64,000 nucleotides of DNA, from contig JXTB01000031.1 in NCBI GenBank assembly GCA_002914805.1, positions 1,347,573-1,411,572 on the forward strand, in the 5' to 3' direction. Position 1 is the stretch's first letter. Every line of letters starts with the position of its first letter. Position numbers and translations under genes: made by a program. The notes below the pieces were generated by a model. It worked only from the letters and a program-made list of their open reading frames with translations. It was not told the DNA's origin and did no database searches. This DNA is from Parasponia andersonii (taxonomy: Eukaryota; Streptophyta; Magnoliopsida; Rosales; Cannabaceae). Positions 1-11,973 of this stretch are shown one piece after another.

Positions 1-935
1 AATTATTGTTAAATTTACCCTGAACCCTTATCATCGATCATAAGTCCCTGGCCCTTCTCAAAATAGGGGATACACTTGATCAGACCTTTACTCACAGCAA
101 GAGTGCAAGCGAAGTTTGCAATTGTTGCCATCGACTACTTCATGAAGTGGGTCGAGGTAGAACCATTGACGAAGATTACTGAGGCAAATTGCACGAAATT
201 TATATTCAAAAATATCATATGCTAATTCGGACTCCCCCACTTGATAGTAACAAATAATTGCAAGCAGTTCAACAACTCAAGACTGAGGCAGTTTTGCCAA
301 AGTTGGGGGATTCACATATTATTTTCTTCCCCAAATCACCCATAATCGAACAAGCAAGTTGACGCAGCCAACAAGACGATCAGGAGAACTTAAAAAAAAA
401 GGTTGGAGAGACTAAAAGGATCATGAGCCGATGAGCTGCCTAGTGTATTATGAGCTCATCGAACGATAGAAAAAGTAGAAACTGGAGAAACACCTTTCTC
501 TTTGGCCTTTGGCATAGATGCAGTAATGCCTGCTGAGATCAGCATGCCAAGTTATAGGGTTGAAGGCTACAAAAATCAAGACCCCGAACGAGATGACATA
601 GACAATAAAAAAGGCTTAGGAACGAATCTTAACCTGGTTGAAGAGAAAAAAGATGAGGCTCTTTTAAGAATTGTTGGCCACAAACACATTGTCGCTCGAT
701 ATTATAACTCAAAGATTTGAGTACGAATATTTAGAGTTGGCGAACTTGTGCTTAGACGTGTGTTCCTGAATACCGCCAAGCTAGGAGCCGGAGCGCTTGG
801 ACCAATATGGGAAAAGCCATACCTGGTTACTAGGATAATCCGATCAGGAACTTATAACCTATAGCATGTGGAGAGCAATAACCTACCTCATTCATGGAAT
901 GTTGAACACCTAAGAAAGTATTACCAGTAGCTGAA
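1..935 (+). pseudogene. Ty3/gypsy integrase fragment (degenerate)
   Basis: Plus-strand translation gives broken integrase sequence. An integrase-core-like stretch near 118-215 reads FAIVAIDYFMKWVEVEPLTK. A later piece (about 480-720, including TPFSLAFGIDAVMPAEI) and a C-terminal tail ending near HLRKYY at about 905-925 follow. This order is that of Ty3/gypsy integrase: catalytic core, then the conserved block before the C-terminal domain. Several stops and frameshifts interrupt it, for example at 718-720, so it is not functional. The 5' part of the element (gag to RNase H) lies left of the window. It belongs with the hairpin region, antisense gene and LTR up to 8,767. Confidence 0.8.
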
Positions 936-2765
936 TTTTGTATAAAAAAAGCATATAATGAAAACGTCACATTCTTGTATGTTGTTTTTCACTTAAAACT
1001 CTAACTGTTAACCAAAAAACAAGGAAGGAAGAAGACTGACAGCCCTATAATAAAAAACGAAAATATCCATGTGCTTCCAAGCACATGGACAACAAATCCC
1101 TCAGTGTGCTTCCAAGCACTAGGGACAATCTACGGATAGACCCCTATGCTTATGAGCATGAGGGTCAAGCACGAGACGACCTCTCTGTGCTTCCGAGCAC
1201 GAGGGATAAAATCACACACCTTAGGTTTAACATAAGTTAGACATAAAAAACACATACGATAGAATATTTTGTGTCGTGTATTTTAATCATCAGAATTATA
1301 ATTATGTTCGTTGATAATATTGATCAATCCTAAAGTACTATGAACAATATGTTTTAACTAACTCATCTATAAGAAAACAAAGATACTACCATTTTCATGA
1401 TCATCATTTTTGTTATTGACACTGTCAAATTTATTTCTATTAAAAAATTTCGTAGGACTATCATCCACTTCTACCAACAAATGAGAGAGTTCGAGTTAAT
1501 TAGAGACAACGAGACTAAGTAACTATAGAAAATAACCCGACATCTAACATAAATAAAGACTGACGAAGTGAGTAGGTTCAAATGATAAGAATACTCGTTA
1601 TTTAGGATCTCGGTCCTAAGTTCGAGCCACACTGAGAATAAGCGTGAAAATCCATGATCCCTAATAGGGTAGGGTGGTAATTTAATATTATTAGATATTT
1701 TTCTTTAATTTATAATAAATGAAGATTAACAGTAAAGTTAATTTAAAAAAAAGTTAAATTATTGTGTAAATAGTTACTCTATGAACATCCACATTAACGA
1801 TTATTGTGATTATTTTATTCCATTATTTAATAATAGCCACAAAGATTTGAAAACGGATAGTAGTTTAAAAAATATAACATGACAATAATTAATATATGTC
1901 ATTCACTTATGAAATGTACATGTAATTTAAGGTTGTACATACTTTTTTTTTTTCTAAAATGGAAAAAAGTCACTTGAAAATCATTCGAAAATTTGACCAA
2001 AACCCAAGTTGGTTGTTTGGTGTCTCCTACGGTCATACTGGACGAGAAACATTTTCATTTTGGACCGCATTTTGGTACGAAAAATCGAATAATAACCTAA
2101 AATAGGTCTTGGATTTTAGGCCATTACGTGGAGATTCCTTGTTTGTCTCAAGCCTTAAATTTAATTGCAATAAGCCCCTTACTTTCCTTGTCGGAGTTAC
2201 TTGTTCTAAGCCGAAATCGGTCTATATGCTCTGAGCAATAAGGATAACAGATCCCTCTACGTGCTTTGAAGCACAAAGGATGAAGGACCTTGATTCCCAT
2301 CCAAACACGATAAATGTTTTCGAGCATTACTGAACCCTAAGTGGTTTTGAAGCATGTCTAAGATTGTATCTAAACCTAACCTAATGTTACCTATGTTTTG
2401 TCCAAAAGCACACAATTAGGAGCTTCGAGTAGCTGTAGGTTAGATACACAGGTCACAAAAGATTGCAATCACAAATAAGAAGCAAAAATAAAAGTCATTG
2501 ATTTCATAAAGAAAACATATATATGTATATAAATTTTGAAAGATAAAAAGAAAGAGACCCTGGAGGGTTTAATTGTCTTAACAAATTAGAATAGAGGTCT
2601 GGCTATCCGGACCCCAAAGCAAAAAAAAAAAAAAAAAAGAAGAAGAAGAAAGAAATGATGATGATGATGACTGATGACCAAATTTTTTTAACAAAAATAA
2701 CCCATGCAGAGGTGAACTCAGCTTGCTAGAGTGTTGCAGAGATTTAGTCGATAATTAGGGTGGTC
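936..2765. repeat. Post-pol region of the left gypsy element
   Basis: No coding sequence is visible. The region holds repeated short inverted repeats built on GTGCTTCCAAGCAC (1067-1088, 1105-1118, 1187-1200, and a variant near 2251-2266), an A-rich run at about 2621-2640 and GAA/GATGA microsatellites at 2640-2672. Its place between the integrase end and the antisense gene matches the noncoding region downstream of pol in large plant gypsy elements. Confidence 0.5.
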
Positions 2766-2770
2766 GGGAA

Positions 2771-3226
2771 TGTTGGTTAATAGACCTAACACTTAGAAAA
2801 ATCATGCATACATGCAGATTTGGAATACATGATCATATCATGAATGCAGCGGAAAAATAGCGGATATAGGTTTTAAAATTTTTATATGAAAATAGTTTTC
2901 ATAACCATATAACACACATGCCTCTTATACAAGATCATGTACAACATAAATCAAATCTAGATACAAAACCCTAGAGATGAGATTAAGGTTTACCTCTTGT
3001 AGCGTATTCCTCCTTACTCTCCTTATTGATGGTGATCAAACCTCCAACCTTAGATCTTCTTGTCTATGCTATTGCTCTTGGGTGATGAAGCGAGTGGGCA
3101 CCAAGTCGAAACCTTCATTGGAGAATGATCAAGAATACCTTCTTGATCCTATGGAACACCAGGATGTGAGATGAGACTATGAGATTGTAGAAAACCTTTT
3201 TCACTCTCACTTAACCTAGGTTGGCT

Positions 3227-3265
<39 letters not shown>

Positions 3266-4588
3266 GTGATTATGCGTGTGACTCTATATGAGTTACTGTG
3301 TAATTTTTTCTCTCATATATCTTATATATATGGGACCCAAAATTGCTAACTCTAGTCCAATTAGGATTGGGCTTGTTCTCCAATTTGGGTTTTGGGTGTA
3401 TTTTCATAAATATGTCAAACTCATGAAACTTACTTATACAAATAAGAAACTTCTATGTAGAATTATTATTTTACGCAGTTTCATGAAACTAATTTCGCAA
3501 ATACCACTAACCAATTAATGAACTTAATTGAGCTAGACAAAGGACCTAATGGATCCAAATAATCTAAGCTCCAATAATATGATAAATACATAATAACTCT
3601 TATTATAGTATTTATATAAGTATTATTAACAAATGGGACACTCCACTAAAGGCCCAATACTGTACTCTTAGATTAAATGTCATACATTTTATAGAGATTT
3701 AATCAACTAACATTGATTAACCGATCCATCTAGCATATTCTATACCACATATATAATCTTTATACAATGTCGTAGTTGGATAGGTGAAATTACTGTAATA
3801 CCTCTCAAATACCTATTTACCTTTAAGTTACCATCTTTCTATCAAGGAATAATGTTGTCGATAATTTTGTTCTCAATGGCCATTTAGACCAAATTATCAA
3901 CCAATTCACAAAGTGAATACTAAGATCTTAGATTTAATTATTCCATGAATCTTGAAAGAACCTAAAGTGTCATTAATGTATAGTGTTATTAACTATTTGG
4001 TGTTCCCATCAATTCATAAGCCATAACCTCTAATATGCCAGAGTTCACCTCTAACTTCATAGAGGTTAGTCTTTTAATAAATCAAAAGGCTATGACCCAT
4101 GAAAGCAAGTCTAGTCAAACATCAAGGATTAAGATTTATATGCTAAGAGCTAGTTTGTGATAATATAAAAATTGAGTTACGATACTCCAATTCTTTATAT
4201 TACCTGGTCCAGTTTAATACACATAACTTGTTTATGTTGTATTAGTATTTCTATCAGAAGTTAGATACTTCAATGATTTGAAACACATCAATCCCGTTGA
4301 GATAAACAAACACTACAACCTATAGTAAATAAAGTATTTCATCTTTATTTACAGATTGTAAATTACTTCATTTAGACTTTGATAAAGAAACAAGTCTCCC
4401 CATAATTAACACTTAATCATGTTTGTTTCTTTATACACATATAAAGTTATGAAATCTTTTTCATATGAATAAATTATTTAACTAAGATAGTTTAATTTAG
4501 CAAATATCATAATTTCATATAAGAGAAAGTTATTTATACTCAAAAGGGTAAAATTAGAAATCTACTTTTTAGGGCAAAAATCCTAACA
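2771..4588. mobile_element. Probable solo LTR, 1.8 kb
   Basis: The segment starts TGTTGG and ends CCTAACA, so it has TG...CA termini with related ends. It is flanked by GGGAA (2766-2770) and GGGAT (4589-4593), a near-perfect 5-bp target-site duplication. Inside are a CT microsatellite (3231-3262) and AT-rich sequence; the short open frames at 2977-3174 and 3288-3518 resemble nothing known. It interrupts the minus-strand antisense gene of the left gypsy element close to that gene's stop codon. A nonautonomous LTR element is the alternative to a solo LTR. Confidence 0.55.
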
Positions 4589-7471
4589 GGGATTTGGCCT
4601 TGATCAGCAGCAGCAGGTGGCATGGGCATGGTGGACTCTTAGACGTCCGGAGCAGCGGGACTCTGTTCGTCCAAAAACGAGAAGTCCAGGTCCTTATACT
4701 GGATCACCACCGCATGCTTGAGGTTCTCAAATCCCTATTCGTAGGTATTGTACTAAGGATCTGAATGGTAGTATTGAGTTGCAATCCAATCCTCCACTAT
4801 AACCCTCTTCACTTCATCCGAAACAGTGGAGCGGGCGACCTCCAGTTGGGACTTGAGATTAGTGACTTGCTCCTCCAGCTCGAGTTTAGCCTTCTTTTCC
4901 TCACTAAGCTGGCTCCTGGTGTCATTAGCCTTCTTCAATTGCTGCTCTCGCTTCTCTCGAGCTGTGTTCTGCTCAGAGCAAGACCTCTTAGCAGTAATCG
5001 ACAAGTCCCTCATGTGCTTGTACATGAGTTCATTCATGAAGGCTTGCTGCCACGAGAAATAGAGTGACCATTAGAAAACACTACAAGAAAAGGAAACAAA
5101 AATAAGGGATGAAATTTACCCAAGAAGCATGTTCCAAGCAAAGAGCAGCAAAGTCTCTGTCCGAGCACCTTTGACAATCCTCTACTAGCTGCTCCAAACA
5201 GGCTGCGTGCATCCTGTCCATCGGCCCCTTCAAAAATGTCTTTAAGCGTCGGGCAGAGGGCTCGTCGGGGTGAAAGGTATCCATTGGCCTCTTGTCCGGG
5301 CAACCCAAGGAAGCATGAGTCCGAGTTGTCGAAGCAGGAGGGAGCTCGGAGGTCCAGAGTGGCAAAGCACTCCTGGGAAGGGTCGGCCGCAAGGCGCTAC
5401 AAGGGGAGTTTCGACCACTACCCTCCCAAGCCCTGTTTCGAGCCAGCAAGGCACGTAGGTTTAGATCCATGTTGGCCATATTGTGATCTGCAAAAAGAAA
5501 AGTGGGATTAGACAAAGGATTGGCGCATGACATTTCTAAAGGACTTTCCCCAATGAAACCTTGTTAATCGGGGGCATTCAGAAAGGGAGAAAGTGTTGGG
5601 CTCATCGACTTTATGGGAATCGGAGCTGGGGGCAGGGCAGAATAGTTAGGTCTGGTTGAGGTGGTGGTGGAGAAGCATCTCTACCTCTTGGGGCTCGCCG
5701 CCTCCGTGGACGTTCGATCTGGTTAGAAGGGCCTGCCTCATTCACAATCGGCCGAACCGGGCTCACTCGAACAAAATCCTCAAAGATCGACCTGTCCTTT
5801 AGCGAATACCTCTGTATATACTCAAAATTGATGTCGGTAAGCAAATTGCTGACCTCTTTCTCTCAACGATTGAGTCCCTCGATTGTTATGGCTCGAGTAA
5901 TCGTCTTGCCGTCAGTTGACCCTGCTTGCTGCATCGCTCATTACTGCTTGAACTGGAATTCTGTTGGAATAGGACGAGCACCCCTAGAAGGCTGGTCACC
6001 CATGGCGTTGTTCCAAGACGTCTTGGCATAGAACCACTCCCTCTTCCCCTGCTTATTGGAGGTATCCCGACCAAGAATTGGAATAGTGTGCCATGAATTG
6101 TCTCATTCCTCTTAAAGAGTCTCAGAATAGTATGCTTGAAGGTAGTACAGGCCCCAGCTATTTGGCACGTTCTTCAACTAATAGAGGTATTTGAGCATAC
6201 GCAAGGTAATACCTAGCTAGCCTTAGAGCCTAAACATGACCCAGAGTCCGATTAATGCCCACCATCCATTTGGATTCAACTGGGTCAGGCAGATTTGGCA
6301 CTTAGAGAAGAAGTCGTGGAGGAAGGGTGAAGAGGGACCCTTAACCCGACATCGAAAAAGCCTAGGTACGGAGTTATACAACCTACTGGCGGTCGGCTAG
6401 GAACATCACCTTCGCCCGGGGAAAAGAGATGGATGTTGTCTGGGATTTCATAATAAGAATGGACGTTTAGTAGCGATTCATCCATCAGGGTAGATGGGAA
6501 ATAATCGGTGCCGAATTCTATTAATGGCCTAGCTTGTTTGGCCCCACCGACAACCAAATCACCCGCGTCCGCCCTGATTGTCTACCCACATCCTCGACCA
6601 CCCTTTGCCATCTAGTCAGTTGTGTTCGAGAGGTTTCAATTTGGCACTTTAGCCTGGCCCTAAAGGTATGTGGGTACGGAGTACTGAACTCGAATTATCG
6701 GTCTGTTCCTATTTAGAACTAGCGGTTCACCCCTAGTCTCTTCTGAATCGGACATGAGATATAAACACTTATGGAAATGAAGCTGGGCTCACCTGAAAGT
6801 ATTTGCAACATAGGACGTGAGCTATCATAATTAGCAAGAGCCATTACAAGTTCTGAAAAGTCGGGCTTGGGATTGTCGAACCTAGTCAGGCATAAGCCGA
6901 GCAGGGCCAACTCATGGTCCAGTGTGGCGTCGTTTTCATCATCAAAACGATCTTCAGCCCTTTGGACGGTAATAGGAAGTTGTTCCTTGGGGATAAAGAT
7001 AGGGGGTTGTACGAGGACAGCGATTGCGGCCTCGGCCAAAAGGGCTTCATCCTACATACAACTGGGATCGATAGGGTTATGAGCAATTGCCTGATCCTCA
7101 ACTTCATTTATACTAGGCTCGAACCCCGAGGCCACCTCTCCGTCGCTTTCCGATGTAACTAGGTTAACCACTGGTATTGGATAAAGCCCTGGAACTGTCC
7201 CACCCAAAAAACACTGAGAAAGTCGTGAATGGTCAGACCGATCATTCTCCAATGCAACCAGATCTATTCGAGCCTTTATTTCGACCAGGTAAAAACCCCA
7301 AAAACCAAAAACCCAGAAAATAAAGAAGACCCAATGAAAGGGAAAATAAAGCAAAAACAAGGAAAATCTAGTTTTTAAACCCAGAAACTTACCAAAAGGG
7401 AATGACTGATACTCTAAAGTATGGAAAAGTCCTAGCAAATCCCTGAACAGAAGACTACAAAAAAAAATCAA
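4589..7471 (-). pseudogene. Antisense PF04195-like gene of left gypsy element
   Basis: Minus-strand pieces line up as one broken protein related to the plant putative gypsy-type transposon family (PF04195). From N to C: an acidic start with KARIDLVALENDRSDHSRL (7270-7200 area), a block at 7039-6719, the PF04195-like core at 6557-6285 (YEIPDNIHLFSPGEGDVPSRP), charged linkers at 5844-5611 and 5533-5081, and a coiled coil at 5037-4753 ending in an acidic tail. Intron-like breaks and real frameshifts are mixed and cannot all be separated. It lies opposite to the element's pol (plus strand, 1-935). The tail is separated from its stop by the solo LTR at 2771-4588. Its function is not known; family membership is by motif memory only. 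Confidence 0.65.
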
Positions 7472-7699
7472 TCAATCAACAAGCTCATTGATTAAAGAGT
7501 GTCAAAGGTATAGTTTGTAAAGAAAGGTATAGGAATTCATCAAAAGAAAAGGAACCATATAATAACTAGGTTACCCAAAAGAAATCACTTAAAAGACGTT
7601 AAAGTGTGAAACAATAGAGAGAATGGGAGCCTTGGAGGATTCAGAAACAAGAATAGAACAAAAACAAAAGTAAGATGGGAACGGAGAAGTGAAAGGGTG

Positions 7700-7707
7700 T
7701 ATTTATA
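7700..7707 (-). promoter_or_regulatory. TATA box for the minus-strand antisense gene
   Basis: TATAAATA on minus lies about 230 bp upstream of the first coding-like sequence at 7471. It reads away from the adjacent LTR and into the antisense gene. This suggests a dedicated promoter rather than LTR read-through. Confidence 0.4.
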
Positions 7708-7830
7708 GGTCGAAATAATGAAACGGCACCGCCCTTGGATTGAAGGCAATGGACATGTGTCGACAGATGGCCGATGGGAGTTTTAAACCACGACGGACAA
7801 CTCCTCATCTTCCTCAAGAAGAGTGGGAGA

Positions 7831-8767
7831 TGATATTGGCCATAGGATAAGATTAGGTGCCACAAGGACGATAGTGATTAGGCGCATGTTATGCACGAGC
7901 CAGCCATGCTATTTGTGTGTGTCCATCACACCATCTTCAGGGAAAAGCAGCGCCACAATTAAGACTTATCCATAATTACAAAGATTACGGAGATCCTGAT
8001 AAGCTGCCTTTTGATACGACCAAGTGCCGAACATGATTCGAACCAGCCAAACAACTGCCCAGAAACATAGAGCTTCGGAAAAGCAGAGCAAGCCATGATG
8101 AACTTCTTAGCCCGAGCAAGTCGTGGCAAGAACTTGGGAGGCAGATGTTGAGAGTAATTTCCCCCGAACAAATCAGAAAAAGATACGTACGTTCATGTTG
8201 TAAACGACACATCACGGTATTTACCAAAACCGACATCGTATCCTATCGACTAACCAAGCCAACCAGGGGTTAAGGCTACGTCTTGCCACAAGAAAGAGCC
8301 GAGTAAGTCTAAAAGAGAAATTGACCAGCCATGACACGACTAAGCTCACTAAGGTAGAAAATCGCCTTAGTCGGATTTTGCACCACGTGCCAACCCAGTA
8401 CCGTAAGTGAAAGGCCAAAGAACTGAGAAATACCCGCCTATCAACATAACGACATAGCTCTGACCAAGAGGAAGAATAAAAGTGCGGATCCGGGAGAGGC
8501 TAACACCTAGTCCAATCACATACTCGTGTCCGTACAAACGAGTAGGTGAGATTTCTTTCTATCTTTTTAAGGACACGTGGATATCAACCTTAACTTTTGA
8601 AGGACTACAAAATCACTATAAATAGTCTTATAATCACCTAAAAGAGGTAAGCTGTCATAAATCATCGAACCCTTATTTATCCCATTAGCCTTTTCTCCTC
8701 TTATCATTTATTTACTACTTGTTCACTATTCTATAAAATACTTACTTTATTGAATACGTCACTAACA
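7831..8767 (+). repeat. Probable 3' LTR of the left gypsy element
   Basis: A purine-rich stretch (GAAGAGTGGGAGA) is followed at 7831 by TGATATTGG, and the segment ends ACTAACA at 8767. A plus-strand TATAAATAG at about 8616 followed by pyrimidine-rich sequence fits a U3-R-U5 order in the same direction as the integrase fragment. The 5' partner and 5' TSD lie outside the window, so the borders are inferred. Confidence 0.45.
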
Positions 8768-9422
8768 ATTTTTATGTTAAGAAGATTTAATAAATACCAC
8801 ACCAATACCACCCATTACTAATTAGTGAAAAATCCAATCATAACCTTCTTCAAAATTGCACGAACCACACCTATAACAAATCTGAATTTTTGCTTCCTCG
8901 TATAACAAATCTAACCACACCTATAACAAATCTGAATTTTAGCTTCCTCCTGAATTTTAGCTTCCCTCGAGGAAGAACTACTCAGAAGCGCGCCAAAATC
9001 CATACCAACATGCTCTAATGGATATATTGGTAATGTTATTATACTTTTGATTAATAATAAAGCATATGACCCACCGTGACTCGAAAGATAACGAAATCCT
9101 TAAACTCGACCAAGGAGATGACTTCGGAATTTGGATGAGCAACTCATCTCAAATTTCTAGGACAGCAGAATTTTATAAATGAAAGATTCTCCACTAAATA
9201 TATTCGAAGAGACTGATACATCACCAAATAGAAACATAGCGCAAAGACCAACAAAACTCCGACATGATTTAATAGACTAAACAGCTAAACCGTTCATGTG
9301 AGAATTAACACAATAAAAAGATATCCCAGAGTTCATAACCAAACTGCCAAATATTCAAACTTAGAACGCTAAAATTTTTTGATATCAATACTGCCTCTCT
9401 CTGCCTCTAGATTTTCATTCCT
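8768..9422. other. Intergenic, with a small tandem duplication; ACP 3' UTR at right
   Basis: No gene is seen. At about 8868-8955 a unit containing CCTATAACAAATCTGAATTT and GCTTCCTC occurs twice with a partial third copy. The last about 50-100 bases before 9423 should be the 3' UTR of the minus-strand ACP gene. Confidence 0.4.
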
Positions 9423-11868
9423 CTAAGCAGCCTTCTTCGCAATCAGATCTTCGATAAGTTCTGCGGCTTCCTCAACGGTAGTGATCTTCTGGGCATTATC
9501 CTCTTCCACGCTAATTTCAAACGCCTCCTCAAGTCCCATTACGATCTCAACCTAAAGCAGGCATCATATATGTATGATTAAACAAGAACCACTCCCCATA
9601 ACAAAAATAATAACTCATAATGGCTAATGACTGGAACTATACAAAAATGAAGTTCTAATTTCCTTGTCAAGCCCATAAAATGTATTCGCAGTAAACTCAT
9701 TGAGAAGTCTTCTGCAACTTCAGAAATAATCACGTAAGGATGTTTCATGTCAGTTTCCTATGTAACATCATTTATCTATTGCTGCCTTTAAGAACATGTG
9801 ATACTATAAGACAGTGCGCTTTAACACAATGAAGGCCAAGGAATTGCATGTCTCTAACCAAACAACAGAGGAGGAAGGAGGAAGTTGTCATGCCCAAAAG
9901 AAAGCAAAATTATTCATTCGATAATTATTAGTATCCCCATAACAATAAAAGAGAAAATCCAAGAGTACCGTATCAAGAGAATCAGCTCCAAGATCTGAAA
10001 ATTTTGACTCTGCAGAAACTTTCTGGTCATCTCCCAATGCCAATTGTTTCTTCACTATACTGCACACCTTTTCCACTGTTTCTTTCTTGGCCTGCGCAAG
10101 GACATATTACATGATTAATATAACTAGATAGTTGGAAAGGATACATTGCATGAACATGAGTGTTTATAGCTGAAAAATCAATTATGCTCAGTGTGTGTGA
10201 AGGGTGTCAGTGGATCCTGTAAGTTGCAGAGATTGGACGCATTCGTGCATACACCATTTCGTCCTACTGATGTACACATGAACAAACAGAAATAACATGA
10301 TCACATTCTTATTTCTGCATGCAAAGCAACAATGTGCTTATGTAAACATTTCCATGGGTGAAAGGTTTTCAGTTTGAGAACGTAAGCATAACTTTTGCAA
10401 TGCAATAAAAACCAACCAATAATTTTTGTTCCTCCTGTGTAACATCATCACATATTGAAGCTAAAATTGAGAACTTAAAAGCACAGACAAGTCTCTTTAA
10501 CCACCTAGAGAAAAGTTGCACACAGCATCACATCATTTGGCCAGAGAACCACAAGGAATATGCATATAAGACCAAATCATGAAGAACAACCATGTTTTCC
10601 TTTAGGCAATCTCTAACTGATTTATGATGCTGTTTAATATTTCACAATGGACAAATCTATATGTATAATTGAAATCTCTTCCAGATTCCTGGTAGACTCA
10701 AATATGTGGGTCCCAAACTGATGCCCATACTCTCAAGAGCAGAAACGACTTGGAAAATAAATTGAACTACTTCATTTACTTAAGACGTACAGCACAGGAA
10801 ACGTGAAGGCGAACTGAATGTGGCAATGATCTGAATGAGAGGGAGCTTCTTCCATAAGCATTAAGAGCAACCGACTTTGAACCATAAATATTGGATGAGG
10901 CCTGTTCAAGAACTCTGGTCAATAAACTTTAACACACGATTAATAAGGAAAAACAGCACCAAAGAAAAAGTGTCAAAAGTAAAATTGTTGTAAAACACTT
11001 ATATGGCCTAATTAGCAGGACAAAATTGAAAATGCATCAAAATGTTTTAGGTGAAATCCAGCTATGCGAATATGTTCTCGTCTCTTCTTACTTCAAATGA
11101 AATAAACCTTGAACAAAAAGTACAAATTCAGCATCAACAAAGAGCAGCTGGGTAACAACTAACAACCAAGTAATCATCTGTGCAACACTCAAGTTCCCGC
11201 AGCAACTAAGAGCGTCTGGATCAACTAATAAGTTCCCTTTCAGTTCACATGTTGGTAAAAACTTGAACTATAGACTTTGTTAAGTTAAAGCTTGCTTATT
11301 TACAAACATCTTGCCTGCTCACTACATTGAGAGCCAAACTCCAAAAACCCAATTCAAAAAAACTGCTTCCAGGTACCATATTTCACCAAAGTAAACCCGA
11401 TCATACCAACAAATTTTTCTATACCAATATCACAAATTGGTATCCATGAGCCATGACATTTCCCATATAACATATTACACACATGAACCATGATTCGAAC
11501 AAACAATCATGCACACATAAATTTCCTCCAAAACTACAACACCAAAAGTTACACAAAGCTCAGATCTTATGATCCTCGATATATATTACAAGCTAAGCAA
11601 CAAAAGAATCATACTAGAGCAACCCAATACCCGACACAGTTCAGATCAAACATGTAATAATTCAAAACGCATCATTCTTATTAAAACTTGCATCAAAATT
11701 CGAAAAAGAAAACTGCAATTCATCAATGGAGAACTAAGATTTGCGAAAATGAAATCATGAATATATATATATATATACATATAGTGAAGGAGAGAGAAGT
11801 ACCAAGCTCTGGTGCAACTGGGGAGGACGAGATCGAAGGGAGATTGAAGCTCCTGTAGCGACCGCCAT
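9423..11868 (-). CDS. ACP: Acyl carrier protein, plastid type
   Basis: ACP carries the growing acyl chain in plastid type II fatty-acid synthesis on a phosphopantetheine arm. Four minus-strand exons join in frame with GT/AG borders: 11868-11803, 10901-10791, 10091-9969 and 9551-9423, giving 142 aa, the usual length for plastid ACP precursors. Residues 1 to about 59 are rich in Ser, Arg and Leu and poor in acidic residues, as in a transit peptide (start [17 protein letters not shown]). The mature domain contains the phosphopantetheine site GADSLDT with Ser97, then [20 protein letters not shown] and a C-terminal helix ending IAKKAA. The first intron is about 0.9 kb. A mitochondrial ACP is less likely because the N-terminus looks plastidic. 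No defect is visible. Confidence 0.93.
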
Positions 11869-11963
11869 TGGTGGACTGTGTGAAGAGAAATGGTATGAAA
11901 CAGAGAGACGGAGAGCACGAGGCGAGTGAGGGAGTGAGAGAAAGCAGGTGTATGGTTTAAGGG

Positions 11964-11973
11964 GTAATTTATA
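11964..11973 (-). promoter_or_regulatory. TATA box of the ACP gene
   Basis: TATAAATTAC on minus lies about 95 bp upstream of the ACP start codon (11868), leaving a 5' leader of roughly 60-70 nt. The leader region is CT-rich on the coding strand, common in plant housekeeping genes. Confidence 0.55.

Noticed and set aside
1560..1690. SINE-like segment with GTTCGAGCC
   Set aside because: The B box fits, but no convincing A box or tail was found.
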